Below, in pieces: positions 1-11,873 of a stretch of 64,000 bases of DNA (positions within the stretch are counted from its first letter, which is position 1; each line of letters opens with the position of its first letter). The stretch is from Coniella vitis (taxonomy: Eukaryota > Ascomycota > Sordariomycetes > Diaporthales > Schizoparmaceae). Where the stretch lies: positions 1,069,501 through 1,133,500 of the forward strand of contig WUJK01000011.1 in NCBI GenBank assembly GCA_011317545.1, read 5' to 3'. A program made the translations under genes and the position numbers. The notes beneath the pieces are model-generated. The model ran no database searches and was not told the DNA's origin. It saw nothing but the letters and a program-made list of their open reading frames with translations.

Positions 1-521
1 AGACCTAAGACATTCGCGGCAGTCGAATCGGACGGCGGGAACGCGGTGGGCGCGTTTGGGCTCGGACCGTAAGGACAGGCTTTCGCGCTGGTGGAGGAGG
101 AGGACGACTTGGACAGATTGGCCGGTAGCTTGTGGGCCAAGTGGACAAACGAGGGGCGCAACGGCCGAGAACCAATCTCGCCAGATCGACAGCAGGGCGA
201 AATCCTCAGTTTGAGAAGTTGGGTCGTGATAGATTGCGGCGCGGATGTCGCTACATGAATTGCAAAGTAAGGGAGGCGGGCCGATCACCGTAGAGGCCAA
301 GTATCGCAACAGGACAAGAAGGGGTCGTCCAGCAGTGGGTGCAGGCTCTTGTCGGGCAGGAGTTGGGCCTCGCAGGAAGCGGAAGAACAGAAACAAAAGA
401 AGGGTATCAAGGCAAGGCCAGACAAGAACGAATGGCACAAGGACCGGCCGCAGCGTCGAAGAGAAACGAGGGTCGAGGTTTGGGTGGGTTCGCCGTTGGG
501 TACTGCTACAGGCCGCTGTCG

Positions 522-576
522 AGGGCAGGGCAGGGCAGGGCAGGGCAGGGCAGGGCAGGGCAGGGCAGGGCAGGGG
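522..576. repeat. GGGCA pentamer tandem repeat
   Basis: About ten head-to-tail copies of the pentamer GGGCA (equivalently CAGGG). Because five is not a multiple of three, all three frames stay open through it, which explains the three overlapping small open frames here. It is a minisatellite-like slippage repeat, not evidence of a protein. Confidence 0.9.
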
Positions 577-1172
577 CAGCAGGACGGCTGGGTTCAAGTG
601 ATGTGGACTGAAAATACACAGCGAAAAGGTACGAGAGGGAACAGAATGAGAACACAGTGACATGTGAGTGCGCAGCTCCAGAAGGGGCAAGCAGGCAGCG
701 CTCAGGGGTATCGACGCTGTGATGAAGCAGCTTTTCGTGACAGCGATAGGGCCGTAGGAGAAATTACCACCTGCGACCATGCCTCCATGCCACCGGGCAC
801 CAATTCTGTCAGTCTTGCATCCCACCGTGCCTTGCTTGTAGTCTGCCCTTATGCTGCAAAATGCAACTAGTATTCGTCCATTGGCGAAGCAACACGCGCG
901 TTCAAACCCAATCATCAACTCAATACCTAGGTAGTACGATGATACAGAGCCTGATGGGCTGAGTACGATCTACATCACTGTACTTGCAGAGCTGCCAGAC
1001 TTGGCTTCGGAGCGGCGAGCTCTGACCTAGCGTGGAGGGACTCAACTAGCGCCAGAGATGTACTGTGGAATGTAGAAAGTACCTGCGCTTCGACTGTAAC
1101 GTACCCCTGCCACTGTAGTGCACTTATGGAACCAACCAATAAAACCACCGGCCCTTGCATACCACTACAGAG

Positions 1173-1190
1173 TACATAGTACACTATGTA
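1173..1190. repeat. TACATAGTA word with inverted near-copy
   Basis: TACATAGTA is followed directly by CACTATGTA, giving an 18-bp imperfect inverted repeat. It is one of the most structured examples of the dispersed ACATAGTA word that recurs between genes throughout the window. Confidence 0.75.
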
Positions 1191-4033
1191 ATAGCCCAAC
1201 TTAGATTGCTTTGGTTGCTTCTGTCGGCTAGCACAGCAGGTCGGCGTACATAGTAGCTCATGGTAGGACATGGACTGCCGGTGTGGTGGTGCCTCAAAAG
1301 GAAATTAAAGGTGTCAAGAGGAGCCTCTGAATGAATCAGCCGCATGAGCCAGGCAGGCCCCAATGAGCCCCGGCCGCGGTCTGTGCTGCATTTTCGCGTT
1401 CCAGAAAAACACTCCTATCGTACATAGTAACAAACTTGGGCCCTTATAGGGCTTCATGTTTATTATTTTTGTATATTTTCTGTGGTGCTAGTGTGAACAG
1501 ACAGCGATATGGATAAAGTCCGACGTTGCCCAGCATAAAATGTTGCCTACTGCTGTTGAAATATATCTCTTACTTCGGCACAAAGACCTTAATCCAAAAC
1601 GTCGCCTGTTTTCGCTCAATGCCCCAACTCTGTCTTCTCAGCATCGCCTATGCCAAACACAAACTACTTCGGCGAGTCACATGGTTGCTGGACAGCCATA
1701 TTTATGCGTTCCTAGTCTTTAGTCGTCTTCGCAGCCAACACAACATTGAACCAGCCATTCGTGCTGCCGAGCTGCCGATGAGATGGGACGAAGATGCTAC
1801 GAAGGAAAGAAAAGAACAAAAAAAAAGGCCTGGGGAAGCTGAACGTCCAGATTACTTGTTCCATGACCCTTTCTCTCGCTTTCTCTTCAGATGCCAAAAG
1901 CGGCATATCCGTCGGACCGCCACGGTGCAAGTCAACTGAATATCTCCGGCCGAAAGGATAGGACGAGGATTATTACACACAGACGTGTAGGGGAGTTGCA
2001 CAAATGCTGAAGCCACTGTCGTAAAATGGATTACTAAAATTATCTGGGTCTATTGGCAATGCTCCGGCCCAAGATTTTGTGTGCAACTTCTGCAAGTGGT
2101 TTATACCTGATGTACTTACATAGTCACGGTAAAAAAACGTACTGAGGTACCTCGGTGCCGTAGAGTATCGATTTCCTCAGCGCACAGGGCAGTCCCTGAG
2201 TCTCGGCGCTTTTGCTTCCCCAGGAACCTTCACAAGCAGGACAAGGTCAACTAAACTGGTGTGCTGGCCCCACTGGGAAAGCACCCACCTGGGCAGTGCC
2301 CCACTTAGATCACAGTTACGTGGTACCCAAGCAACCAAGGTAGTACTGTAATTCCGGCCCTTGCATACCGTAACCCGCCCATGCTATTATATAGTACCAT
2401 GTACATTCTCATTGCTACAATACAACATCAGTTGCTCACCCGAGTAACCTCAGAAGGGCATCGCAATCCCGTCTGCACTCGCAGCGTGCTGCTCCATACT
2501 AGGTATACATTCCCAAAAGAGTATCGCCGTTTGGACTCGCAATCTGCGCCAGTTACATCCTATGAGGTATGCGCTGGCGGTGCATTCGCCGAATTCATCC
2601 ACAATCGAGGACCAGTGGATTCTGTTTCGCTAACGACTTGTATTTGAAGAAAAAGAAAGAGGAACAAAGCCCTTTTCGTCAAAGCATGGAACCCATGGGA
2701 ATGAGTCGCAAATGTGTACATAGTAGCATCGCAACCGAGCCGAAAACATGCAACCATCCATCATTCCTGTCCAGAAACGACGGTCTTCAAAAAGCCAAAT
2801 TAAGCTCGCGTAGTGTGGCTTGCTGAATGACACCCCACTGGACTATTCCTCCCCCACCTGCGGAGGGGCCCCTTCTTTCAAGGCCTGGCCACACATATGT
2901 ATGGACGGTACATACATTTCCAATATTGGACACCTGCAGGTCGGGGCGCTTCAGTACTTGAACGGGTTGCGTGGGACGTTGGAGAGGACGACCTCTCCTT
3001 GTTCGGAAATCCTGCGAAAACAGACCTTATCTGGGGTTCTACACCAATGTGAACCCTAGGCAGAGCATGCATACTGATCACCAAGAAATGGAAATGAAAT
3101 CCGCACTTATGCTATCGGAGCATCGAGGAGCATTTACCTAGGCACGTACGTGCGTCGTTCCAAGTGTACAATTCTCGCTTAAGGCAACGGGCCGCGAAAG
3201 TTGAGCGTGGCCACACAACAACGCAAGTCATGCGGAACCCAGGAAAGCCCCTGGTTGAGAAGGGAAAAGGGCACGGTCTCGAAAACAATCATTGACTTGC
3301 CTTCTACTGGCTGATATTCTCTGTGGGTGGTTAGACACTGTGTATATCAAGTAGTAACACAGATTTCAGGCTGCGGAGAGCAACATAGGTTCGACATCGC
3401 CGACTTATAAGTACTTGATTGCTTATTGACGAAATTCCGTCTGTTCACGGGCCCCGGTGGAGAGTTCCCAACAGGGCTTCCCCAACATGGACAAATGAAC
3501 CAAAAAACGGATCGTACATGAATCCATGCGTACATGCGCAGATTGAACTTACTATGCACTATATCTCTTGCTGTCTTGTGAGTATTGTGAGATCAAATCC
3601 GTCGCAAAATCTAGGTCCACGGCTCGCTTCTGACTTCCGGAGAAGGGATGCCGTTCATTCGCCGCTGAAAACGCAAGTATCCAGGACTCCGATGCAGAGG
3701 GAGAACTTGGAAGCCGTAGGCACCCAGCGTAGGTATTTCAATGCAGGCTTTCGCTTCGGTAGTGTGGAAGAGTCATTGCACATCCATCAAGTGCTAATGC
3801 AAACCTACGAGCTGCATCGTTATGTAGATCCATGCGCCGTTGCAGTAACTGGTTGCTTTTTGCCGCCGAACAAAAGGCGTTACTAGATTGCGAGGATCGG
3901 GTATGCACAGAACAAGGGCATGAGCTATGTTGCCTCATATCTGGTTGATGCCGTGTTAAGTCACGAGCTCCCCAAAGCCCCTTGGGACGTGTAATTCCTT
4001 GTTGCTACCTGTATGACTGGCCACCATGGCTCA

Positions 4034-5677
4034 TCATCCCTCCCCGAAACCATAGGCTCTCACCCTGCTAAAGAACCAGGGCTTGTTATTGTCGTTGCGA
4101 AGCGTGAATTCATCCCAGTCGCCGCTCGTCTTGCTCAAACTGTAGAAGCCCCTCCATACGAGCTTATTATTTCGAGCTGCTCTGCCCGCTGATCGCAGGC
4201 TCAGGTCAAATCGGTAGAGGTAGTTCCCGCCGCCATCAGTTTCAACAAACAAATCTCCCTCCGAGTCCGCGAGATTGACCTCCTTCTCCCCGTCACTCGT
4301 CTTATCATCATAGTCAGCCATGGAGCTCAACTTCCACCGCGCCGGCAGCGCGAGATGCATTACGCTAGAAGGTAAATGGTTCATGGCGCCACCCTTATGT
4401 ACTGCCATGTTTTCCTTGGTCATGTGATGAACAACTGCGGAAGGCTCCTCGACCGTGCAGAGCGAAATGGCCGTGCCGTCTCTAAACAGGCGCAGGTATC
4501 GATAGTACGTCACAATGTGCACAGGCGTGTTCCATGAAATGGAATTGACTTGCTGACCGGGCCGAATGTAATTGACTGTGCTGATGTAGCATCCATTGAA
4601 GCGTATGCGCGGTCTCCGTCGGAACATTTTTAACCACGAGGTTTCGTATATTGTGTTGTATAACGCTATTGTTGTCGCGTATATTTCTTCCTGGCGTCTC
4701 TGGACAAGCTCGTTTGGTGTGGGTTCGCTCTCACTCTCTTCGTCGTGGCTCTTGCTGTTGCTACCGAGGATTTGCCCGTTCGAGTCTCCAATTGGCCGCC
4801 AGTCGGGTTGCACTTGGAAGTCGTAATGCATGCAATTGAACCCGAATATAGTACTGAGGCAGATGTGTCTCCAGATACTGTCTTCCGTGCCTACCAGCCA
4901 TGCAAAGCGTTTACATACGCGCGAAAGACGGACGAAGTCGGCAACGTCGGCGGTAGCGACATCCTGGAGTATATGGACGAGGATTTCTTCGGGCAGCGAG
5001 GCGACTGGACAGGGAGGCTCAGGCATGCCTTGTATTGGCGGCTTCTCGGGCTCTATTTTGAGGCCAGCAAAGCTGGCAATCAAACTTTCGGTCGTCAGAG
5101 ACTTGTCTGATGGCACTGCTGTCGTCGCTGGCCCATGAGGTACGGTTTGGGGCTTGATTGGATGCGCTGGCTTAGCCCAGGCGGCCGCGAAATGTTTGTT
5201 TTTGTATTTTTGATCGACCTTATGATCCATCTGCGTAGTTAAAGCATCAGTAGGTATCCAACCTATTCTAAATACGTAGGAGCGCACCCTGAAGGCCTTG
5301 CGGTACAGCGACAAGCTGTCGCCAAGGGAGCCCTGGGCCTCTTTCTCGACGGCGCGCTCATAATGTTCTAGTGCCGTGACTGGTTCTCTCGTTTCCTTTT
5401 CGTCATTTCGTTTCACTTGTACCGGCTCAGGCTCGTCAAAGACTCTGGATTCTGCATAATCATCATCGATGTCGACCACCTTGGGCTTTCCAGCGCCTAG
5501 GTGCGTCGATCGCGGGGGCCCTGGTGCAGCATTCTTCGAACCCTCTGCGCGGGCTGGGGCCGTGGCCTCTCGAGCATGCTGCGGTCCAGAAGCAGCAGTA
5601 TTTCTGGCTCGAACCTCGGCGCGCCATTGCTCGCGAAAGGACTCGAGTTCCTGGTTTACGTCCTGAGAAGCGTCCAT
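4034..5677 (-). CDS. F-box protein of the FBXO9 / Pof7 / Hrt3 type
   Basis: Probably the substrate receptor of an SCF ubiquitin ligase. The spliced protein is 528 aa. An N-terminal acidic and charged region is followed by a short TPR-like helical segment (about residues 103-145, with AFR then VDQKYKNKHF) and an F-box starting at LPEEILVHIL (about 209-255). The C-terminal domain, with RIRFNGCYISTVNYIRPGQ and VTYYRYLRLFRDG, is typical of the FBXO9 family. I chose the ATG at 5677 (MDASQDV); the open frame extends 33 codons upstream, but that part looks like leader. A 57-bp intron at 5231-5287 (GTGCGC..TACGCAG) is in frame and free of stops, so an uncorrected reading adds 19 foreign residues between AFR and MDHK. 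Removing it restores the family pattern. Family assignment is from recognised motifs, not from a search. Confidence 0.88.
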   Translation of the reverse strand: MDASQDVNQELESFREQWRAEVRARNTAASGPQHAREATAPARAEGSKNAAPGPPRSTHLGAGKPKVVDIDDDYAESRVFDEPEPVQVKRNDEKETREPVTALEHYERAVEKEAQGSLGDSLSLYRKAFRVRSYVFRIGWIPTDALTTQMDHKVDQKYKNKHFAAAWAKPAHPIKPQTVPHGPATTAVPSDKSLTTESLIASFAGLKIEPEKPPIQGMPEPPCPVASLPEEILVHILQDVATADVADFVRLSRVCKRFAWLVGTEDSIWRHICLSTIFGFNCMHYDFQVQPDWRPIGDSNGQILGSNSKSHDEESESEPTPNELVQRRQEEIYATTIALYNTIYETSWLKMFRRRPRIRFNGCYISTVNYIRPGQQVNSISWNTPVHIVTYYRYLRLFRDGTAISLCTVEEPSAVVHHMTKENMAVHKGGAMNHLPSSVMHLALPARWKLSSMADYDDKTSDGEKEVNLADSEGDLFVETDGGGNYLYRFDLSLRSAGRAARNNKLVWRGFYSLSKTSGDWDEFTLRNDNNKPWFFSRVRAYGFGEG

Positions 5678-6637
5678 GGCGGAGCAGAGAAGTTGATTAT
5701 TAATACATTGAATGGAGGATTTAACGAGTCGTTGGCGAAGATAAATCAAGCGGAGAAAGTTGATCAAAAGTGTCAAGGAAGGCGCTCAAGCCATATGAAA
5801 GGGTCAGAAATGCAGACAATCTCGAAAAATGGTAAGGTGTCATTGACAGGAGGATTATTCTCATGGCGTAAGTCATTCGGCGTGATGATTAGTACCATAG
5901 TAAGTACTTCCGCTTCGAGAAGGCTGCTGGAGCGTTCCTCTTATCTTATCTTGCCCCGGCCTGCTGCCCGGTATCAAGTGCAAAGTACCGCCACAGATCG
6001 TATGTAAGTACTATGTCCCCACTATATACATGGGTACACTTATAAAGGCCGCTGGACACAGAGTTGGCTGAGCATTGAAGTCAGTTGCAGAAATTGAATC
6101 AACAAATCTACAAAGAGAAAGTCTTGGTCAAGAGATTATTGAATATGTCAAGGAATAGCATTGAAGGTCTTCATGGCCGAAATATGGTGGAAGAGCCCGC
6201 GCTTCACCAGGAACCTGACAGCTGAGTAACTACGCCGTAGACCGGAGTCTCAGTGCATGCAGCTCACCAATGATGAGTGTCGATGAGGTGGGGGTGACAT
6301 CATCTAAATAGGGTAGCTCTTGCCGCGCGCCGCTAGCAGCCGCGCCCTTGCCATGCGAAGTCCCGCGCCGAATTTCTTTGGCGATTCTGAAAACCCCATT
6401 GCCAGTCCCGGAGGCAAAATACACTCGTTGGATTTTGTTACGCAACCACTTTTGCTGCTACAATTTCGTCCAAACACCTCCCATTCACCACAACCACGAA
6501 CAAAGCCACAACAAAGCTCAGCATCCATACCCAGTGAACCGATTTCACACGACTTCCAGCTTCACGCGCTTAGCGTGACTGGATTACTCGAATCTGGCTG
6601 CGCAACAGGCTTCGCCTCGAAGTCTGCTGCGTTCGAC
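5678..6637. other. Divergent spacer between the F-box and carrier genes
   Basis: Shared upstream region of two divergent genes, about 960 bp. It has one TACTATGT word (6009-6016) and a TATA-like box. An open frame in frame with the carrier runs back to 6320, but its residues look like leader. Confidence 0.5.
6041..6048 (+). promoter_or_regulatory. Possible TATA box
   Basis: TATAAAGG lies about 590 bp upstream of the chosen carrier start. If used, it implies a leader of more than 500 nt. Only the sequence match supports it. Confidence 0.25.
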
Positions 6638-8015
6638 ATGGCCAGCGTTCTCGCGGATAGCCCCGATGGGCGGGATCACACCCGATTCGAACCAAGAGAT
6701 GGCCTCGTCTTGCTCCAGAAACCAGCTGCCAAAGACGGAGAGACGGTCAGCGATCAACCACCGCCCGATATCACACCCCTTCAGAAAATGCTGTCTGCTA
6801 CAACAGGCAGCCTTCTGACCGGGCTAACAAGTATGTAAAGGCCTTAAATCGGGTCAAGCTATCTCACGGTCTAACTAAATTTACGCAGTGACACCGCTGG
6901 ATGTTGTCCGAGTACGGTGGCAATCACAAAGCCTACAGACTTCGAATTCCGCCAAGAGCACGACATATCAGAAACTCCCATTAAAGTCGCCCGACGCCTT
7001 CCGACAGGCAAACATTGGTGTCACCGCATGTTGCAGAGAGGTCTTCTTTGCAAACAACAATGCCGAAGTCTGTATCGTTGGACCTCACATTAGTGGCCCT
7101 AGCAGAGGGTTGGATTGTGCTGTGGAAGAGACAAAGAAGAGAACATTCACTTCGACCCTTGATGGCATGCGCAAAATTGCGAAGAACGAGGGCCTTTTCA
7201 CTTTGTGGAGAGGATTGTCGCCGACACTTCTCATGGCTATACCCGCCAACATGATCTACTTTACGGGCTATGAGTGGCTGCGATATGACACTAAAAGTCC
7301 CTTGGCGTGGATGAACAGTGATTCGGCCCCTCTAGCAGCAGGTGCTCTTGCAAGAGCTGTCGCCGCCACCTCAATTGGCCCTATTGAGCTATTTCGAACC
7401 AAGCTGCAGGCTTCGCACGGCGACACTGCCGCTGGACACGTTAAAGATACTCTGAATAGCATGCAGGAATCTGTCAGATCCCATGGCTACCGGTCACTAT
7501 GGCGGGGTCTCAACCTGACTCTGTGGAGAGACGTACCATTCTCGGCAATGTATTGGTGGGGTTACGAAACGATACGGGGCAATCTCAAAGAAGCTCGCGA
7601 ACGGGGGCGAGGCCGCAGCTCTGAGCGCGGCATTGACGCACGTCGACGATCGCAAAGCCAAGAAAACCACCGCGATACCTTCACCGACAGTTTCATCGCT
7701 GGATCACTATCAGGGGCCATGGCTTGTATTGCCACCATGCCGTTCGATGTGGGCAAGACACGGACCCAGGTGTACCACGACACTGGCAAGAGGGTCATGG
7801 CAGGCCATGGCAGCAAGACAGCCTCGGCTCCAGAAGAACAGACAATGTTCCGTCTCCTCCGCCATATTCTCAATACCGAGGGCGTTCCTGGCTTGTTTCG
7901 GGGTTGGATGCCACGTGTCATGAAAGTTGCGCCTGCATGTGCAATCATGATCAGCAGCTACGAAATGGGCAAAAGGATATTTAGAGATGTTAATGAGCGG
8001 GCGGCAGAAAAGTGA
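6638..8015 (+). CDS. Mitochondrial carrier, SLC25A39/SLC25A40/Mtm1 type
   Basis: Inner-membrane carrier of the group linked to mitochondrial glutathione import and manganese/iron handling. Exons 6638-6830 and 6889-8015 give 439 aa; the intron 6831-6888 is 58 bp with a CTAAC branch site. Three carrier repeats are visible, each with a P-x-[DE] signature: PLDVVRVRWQ (67-76), PIELFRTKLQ and MPFDVGKTRTQ. Each ends in a WRG or FRG block (LWRGLSPTLL, LWRGLNLTLW, LFRGWMPRVM). The first matrix loop is long and holds four cysteines (112, 113, 126, 141), as in human SLC25A39/40, where such cysteines are reported to bind iron-sulfur and control turnover. The ATG at 6638 has a good context (GACATGG); a longer frame starts at 6320, but carriers of this family need no presequence. 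The family call is confident; the transported substrate is inferred from the family. Confidence 0.88.
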
Positions 8016-9501
8016 AGAGTTTGTGAGGGGAGGGCAAGGGCTCATAGGCCCTGGATGATCTCCTCTTTCTAGGCATACAGCCAGGCGGCGTTCGGGTTAG
8101 ACAAAGGTGTTGTTGGCATTGCGTTCCGGCGTCGGCGTGCTCGGGAATCGTGGCTCTGTCTCATGCGGAGTTTTTGTGTGTATTTGAGCAGTAGATGCTC
8201 TTGTGAAATGCCTGCAAAGGCCAGCACTGAAGATGACAAGTGTGTGTAATTAATTCTTTGTAAAATATAATTCAAAAAACGGAAGCGAACCATTAAGATT
8301 TTGCATCTTTTCGATTGCCATCTCAACGATATATATATTCACTGGCCGACAGAATGCCGCATACATTCAGATGTGTGTTACTGATGGTAGCTTAGAGGTC
8401 ATTGCTTGGATTCTCGAAAGGAAATTCTCCTCGGTTCTTTTCTTCCGCGGGATGAAGCTAGTCATGACCAGGTTTTGTGACAAATCAATGTTGAGTTGGT
8501 GGAGGACAAAACATATTGTACATTGCTACCACTCGGATACCTCATCGCAGCGTGCAGGCCTTAGGGTCTATAGAAGGTTTTAGTAAACTGCCCAGTGCCA
8601 CCCAGCCTACCTGGCTGCCAGGGCTGCCAGGCTACTATTACAGTAGCTAGGAGGTATTTACAGTACCCTTCGGCATTGCCTTACAGCGACATCCTATTCT
8701 GCCGCTATCACTGGCCGAATTAAGACATTGCAGGATTTTTTAGTCAAGCACAAAGGCAGTCAGGTGCATACATAAATGCACATTTATATCCTCTCGTTTC
8801 AGACGGGTGGGCGCTTCAATCATATTCTGGTTAGCATATGTCACCGATGCGTATATTTGTGTGTGTGTGTGTGTGTGTTTCTTTTCTTTCTTTTTTTTTT
8901 TTTTTTGGTTGATTGGTTGGCTGGTCAGTTTTGCTTGTGTTGTTCTTTCTTGCATCGGACGCTGGGTCGGTCTGTCTGCGAGACTTTGGGCAAAGTCCTG
9001 GGCTGTGATTTCAGCTCGATGGGCCTGCGGCTACCACGGGGCGCTCTGGGCCGGCTTCATCTTATTCGACTAAGGAAAGCGCCCTGCCCGGGGGGCTTCT
9101 GATTCCTTTGACATGGACAAACAATAAAGAACACGAGGACACATAATTTGCAACCCACGACACATGACCCGGCCCGCTAGCAATATCCTTTTGATATCTC
9201 ACATGTTGTCGACTCCCCTTTAATTTAGGCCTTTGTACACATCTGGTTGTTGCTCCTTCCTGCGCATGCCGCATTGGCATTCCAAACCAACCTTGGAAAC
9301 GCATAAAGACGGTGCTTCCGTTTTCCACCTGCGCCCCATTCGTCGAAAGACAAACCAACAGACAGACAGACAAGCAGACGATCCAACAGCCAAACGGACA
9401 CTGAGAAGTGCCCAATCCAGTCTTGAGACCAAACTGAGCAAAGCGTACTTCGGCACCCTCGGAACAGGCACAGGGGGATCGGTTCTGCGACGTCGCCAGC
9501 C
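8016..9501. other. Spacer between carrier and RIC8 genes
   Basis: No gene found. It contains a GT microsatellite followed by a T16 run (8858-8906), two TTACAGTA words (about 8635 and 8651) and a short GACA repeat (about 9357-9372). Open frames on the minus strand are shadows of the RIC8 region. Confidence 0.55.
8858..8906. repeat. GT microsatellite plus poly-T
   Basis: About eleven GT units are followed by a T-rich tract ending in sixteen consecutive T. It lies roughly 600 bp upstream of the RIC8 start. Confidence 0.9.
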
Positions 9502-11173
9502 ATGGCGCCGATTGGCAGTTTGACAGGCGCAGGTAAGAAGCGTGTCTTGCGCTGAACCTCTTTGCTACGAGCTTGCTGCATGCGCTGACATGTGCCACAG
9601 CCAAACTGGAGGCAGTGACCAAACTGCTGGACAAGTTGACAAAAGATCTCAACAGCCAAGAGCTCACCACAGAGCGTCAGTATTACCATTCAGCATCCTC
9701 CACAATTTTGGTGGCCACGTATTGATCCCTCGATAGAGCGGGATGCCGCGCTCGAAGAACTCAAAATTTACGGCAGAGATCCCCAAGGCGCAGAACCAAT
9801 ATTCACCAAAGAGGTCAGTTGCTGGACGCCTTGTGGTCGAAGGTTGGAATGGTGCAAGACTAAGACTGTACACTAGGGCATCACAACGCTCACCAGATAC
9901 GCCTTTGATGTTGAGACAATATCCACCTCACAGAATGCGCTCAAATGCTTGGCCAACTCGATGCTCATCAAGCCCGGTGTGCGGCAGATATTTGTCGATC
10001 TGGGCTGCGAGAAAAAGGCATGCACTCTGCTCAAGCGAGATACTTGGGACGACGAGTTCCTGCTGTCCAGGGTGATCTTTCTCACGACATACGGCACCAA
10101 GGTCGATCTGACAAGACTCATTGAACAAGATGGGCTTGCAGAAACCGTCATCGCCAAGCTTGCAAAACACGCCAGCCTCGCCAAAAGCGCTGGGAAAGAG
10201 ACAGCGGAACCCATGCGTGAGATGGCACTTCCAGAGACTCTGAAGCTGCTCTTTAACGTGACCCATTTTTGCGCAGCCAAGGTTGATGCATTTACGCCGG
10301 CAGTGCCTCACATTGTGACACTAATCAGGGAGCGCGATGTACCAGCATTGCAGCCTTTGGAAGGTCCTCTCAGCCCGCTTATCAACGCACTCGTCAACCT
10401 GAAACTTGACACTCCGGAGGGTCGCGAAGCCCTCTATCCCAAGGGCGACAAAGAGACTCTGGTCGTCGATCGACTTGTCCATATCCTTGACCTCTCCATG
10501 AATAATCCTAATGACGAAGAGCTGCAGCAGAGCGTAACGCCATTACTTTCTGTCATCCGCGTCATTTACGAAAACGCGCCCGACGCTGTCAAAGCCCACA
10601 TCCGCAGTAAACTCCTGCCTACACCGGACGACCGTCAAAAAGTGCTGGGCCGCGGCGAGACATTACCAGCAAGACTGCTACGCAACTCGACCAACCCATT
10701 GACACCACAATTGCGTGACGTCATCTCGCATCTGCTCTTCGAAATGTCTGATAAGGATGCCCACAAGTTTGTCGACAACGTCGGTTATGGATATGCATCA
10801 GGATTCCTTTTCCAGAACAATATTCCAGTGCCGCAGAACGCGACGGGTGGGGACAGCTCACAGGACGTGAGGGATAGTAGGGCGATCAATCCAATTACAG
10901 GGCAATTCTTGGACCAGGAGACGGGCCCAGAAGTTCCACAGATGACAGACGAAGAGAAAGAGCGGGAGGCAGAGAGGTTATTTGTTCTCTTTGAGAGGTA
11001 TGTTGCCGCGTGTTCCGTATGGTGGCCCTGAATGAATGGGCAGACGATATTAACCAATCCATAGGCTCAAGAAGACTGGCATTATCGATGTGCAGAATCC
11101 GGTTGAGCAGGCCTTTCGAGAAGGTCGTTTTCAGGATATCAAGGATGATGAGAGGGTTGAAGAGCTGGACTAA
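9502..11173 (+). CDS. ric8: RIC8 (synembryn), G-alpha chaperone and exchange factor
   Basis: Cytosolic guanine-nucleotide exchange factor and chaperone for heterotrimeric G-protein alpha subunits; in moulds it supports growth, conidiation and infection signalling. The model has five exons (9502-9532, 9601-9675, 9737-9813, 9877-10997, 11065-11173) and encodes 470 aa, normal for fungal RIC8. Splicing gives MAPIGSLTGA|AKLEAVTKLL, then LTTE|QRDAALEEL, FTKE|GITTLTRYAF, and finally FER|LKKTGIIDVQNP. The armadillo-like helical body carries the family blocks RLLRNSTNPLTPQLRD, LLFEMSDKDAHKF and VGYGYASGFLFQNN. The last exon is short and ends in an acidic tail (QDIKDDERVEELD). The first exon is only 31 nt, so gene finders may start at the internal methionine at 9949 and lose about 90 residues. 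Confidence 0.92.
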
Positions 11174-11873
11174 AAAGGCTGCAAAGAAATGAGCATACGA
11201 GGCAAGAGACATCGTTCGGAGTCGTCTTTGGGCAACACGGTGGTACATCAGCGGAATTTTCACAGCATTTCTTGAAGAGCAGGATGCAGAGGCCTACACA
11301 TCAAACAGCGGATTGTTTCTGGTAGAAGCATAGTTATATACACATACACATAGTCGACTGCATAGGAGTGTCAAGCGACGAGATGTTAATTCCAGTTCAC
11401 ATACCATCGATCCATACGGTCTTGAGATGGTATTGGATCATACTTACCAGATTTCACCTCAGTATTAAGGCAAACGAATGTCGGTGAATTCATGTTTGAT
11501 CCGATCAAATCGTCATACCGTTCCGTTTGGTATATAATTTGTCTGGCAGGTTTCTATGCTACTTTTAGCAGTACATTTGCTGCAGCACACCCGAAGTATC
11601 GAACCGGTAACGGTACCTAGCTACCAAAAGTACCAAAGTACCCGAGTCAGACAGATAGGACGCGCTTTCAGACGCGACTTTCCCTTTCTCTTCCATCGCA
11701 AACCACCGGCAGCGTCCGTTAGCACAACGGCAGAGCAACCAAAAGTGATCGCGACTTTCAATCTGCTGGCGCATGCAATAAAATCGCCGTCTTACCTTTC
11801 ATCTATACCTTCCCAACAATATTGGTACCCGACTTGAGTGCGCGCACACTTGCTCGCAAGTCGTCCTTTCAAG
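11174..11873. other. Spacer between RIC8 and the chromodomain gene
   Basis: About 700 bp with no gene on either strand. It must hold the RIC8 3' end and the promoter of the chromodomain gene. A tRNA-like stretch near 11712 did not fold and was rejected. Confidence 0.5.

Larger units (their letters stand above)
1..4033. other. Left-hand gene-free stretch
   Basis: No convincing gene is visible in these 4 kb. The open frames are short, often lack an ATG, and show no domain I recognise. The longest ones (245-660) only read through a pentamer repeat. The stretch carries four exact ACATAGTA words (1174, 1248, 1422, 2718), several near-copies, and many short palindromes built from TAC/GTA. The first 245 bases could belong to a gene lying to the left, but I see no coding signal in them. 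The 3' end of the F-box gene on the minus strand closes the stretch. Confidence 0.6.

Noticed and set aside
9062..9670. 202-codon minus-strand frame upstream of and over RIC8
   Set aside because: Overlaps RIC8 exons 1 and 2 on the opposite strand and has no domain.
11705..11780. tRNA-like sequence (TTAGCACAACGGCAGAGC)
   Set aside because: The D-arm-like words are suggestive, but acceptor, anticodon and T stems do not pair and the B box is poor.
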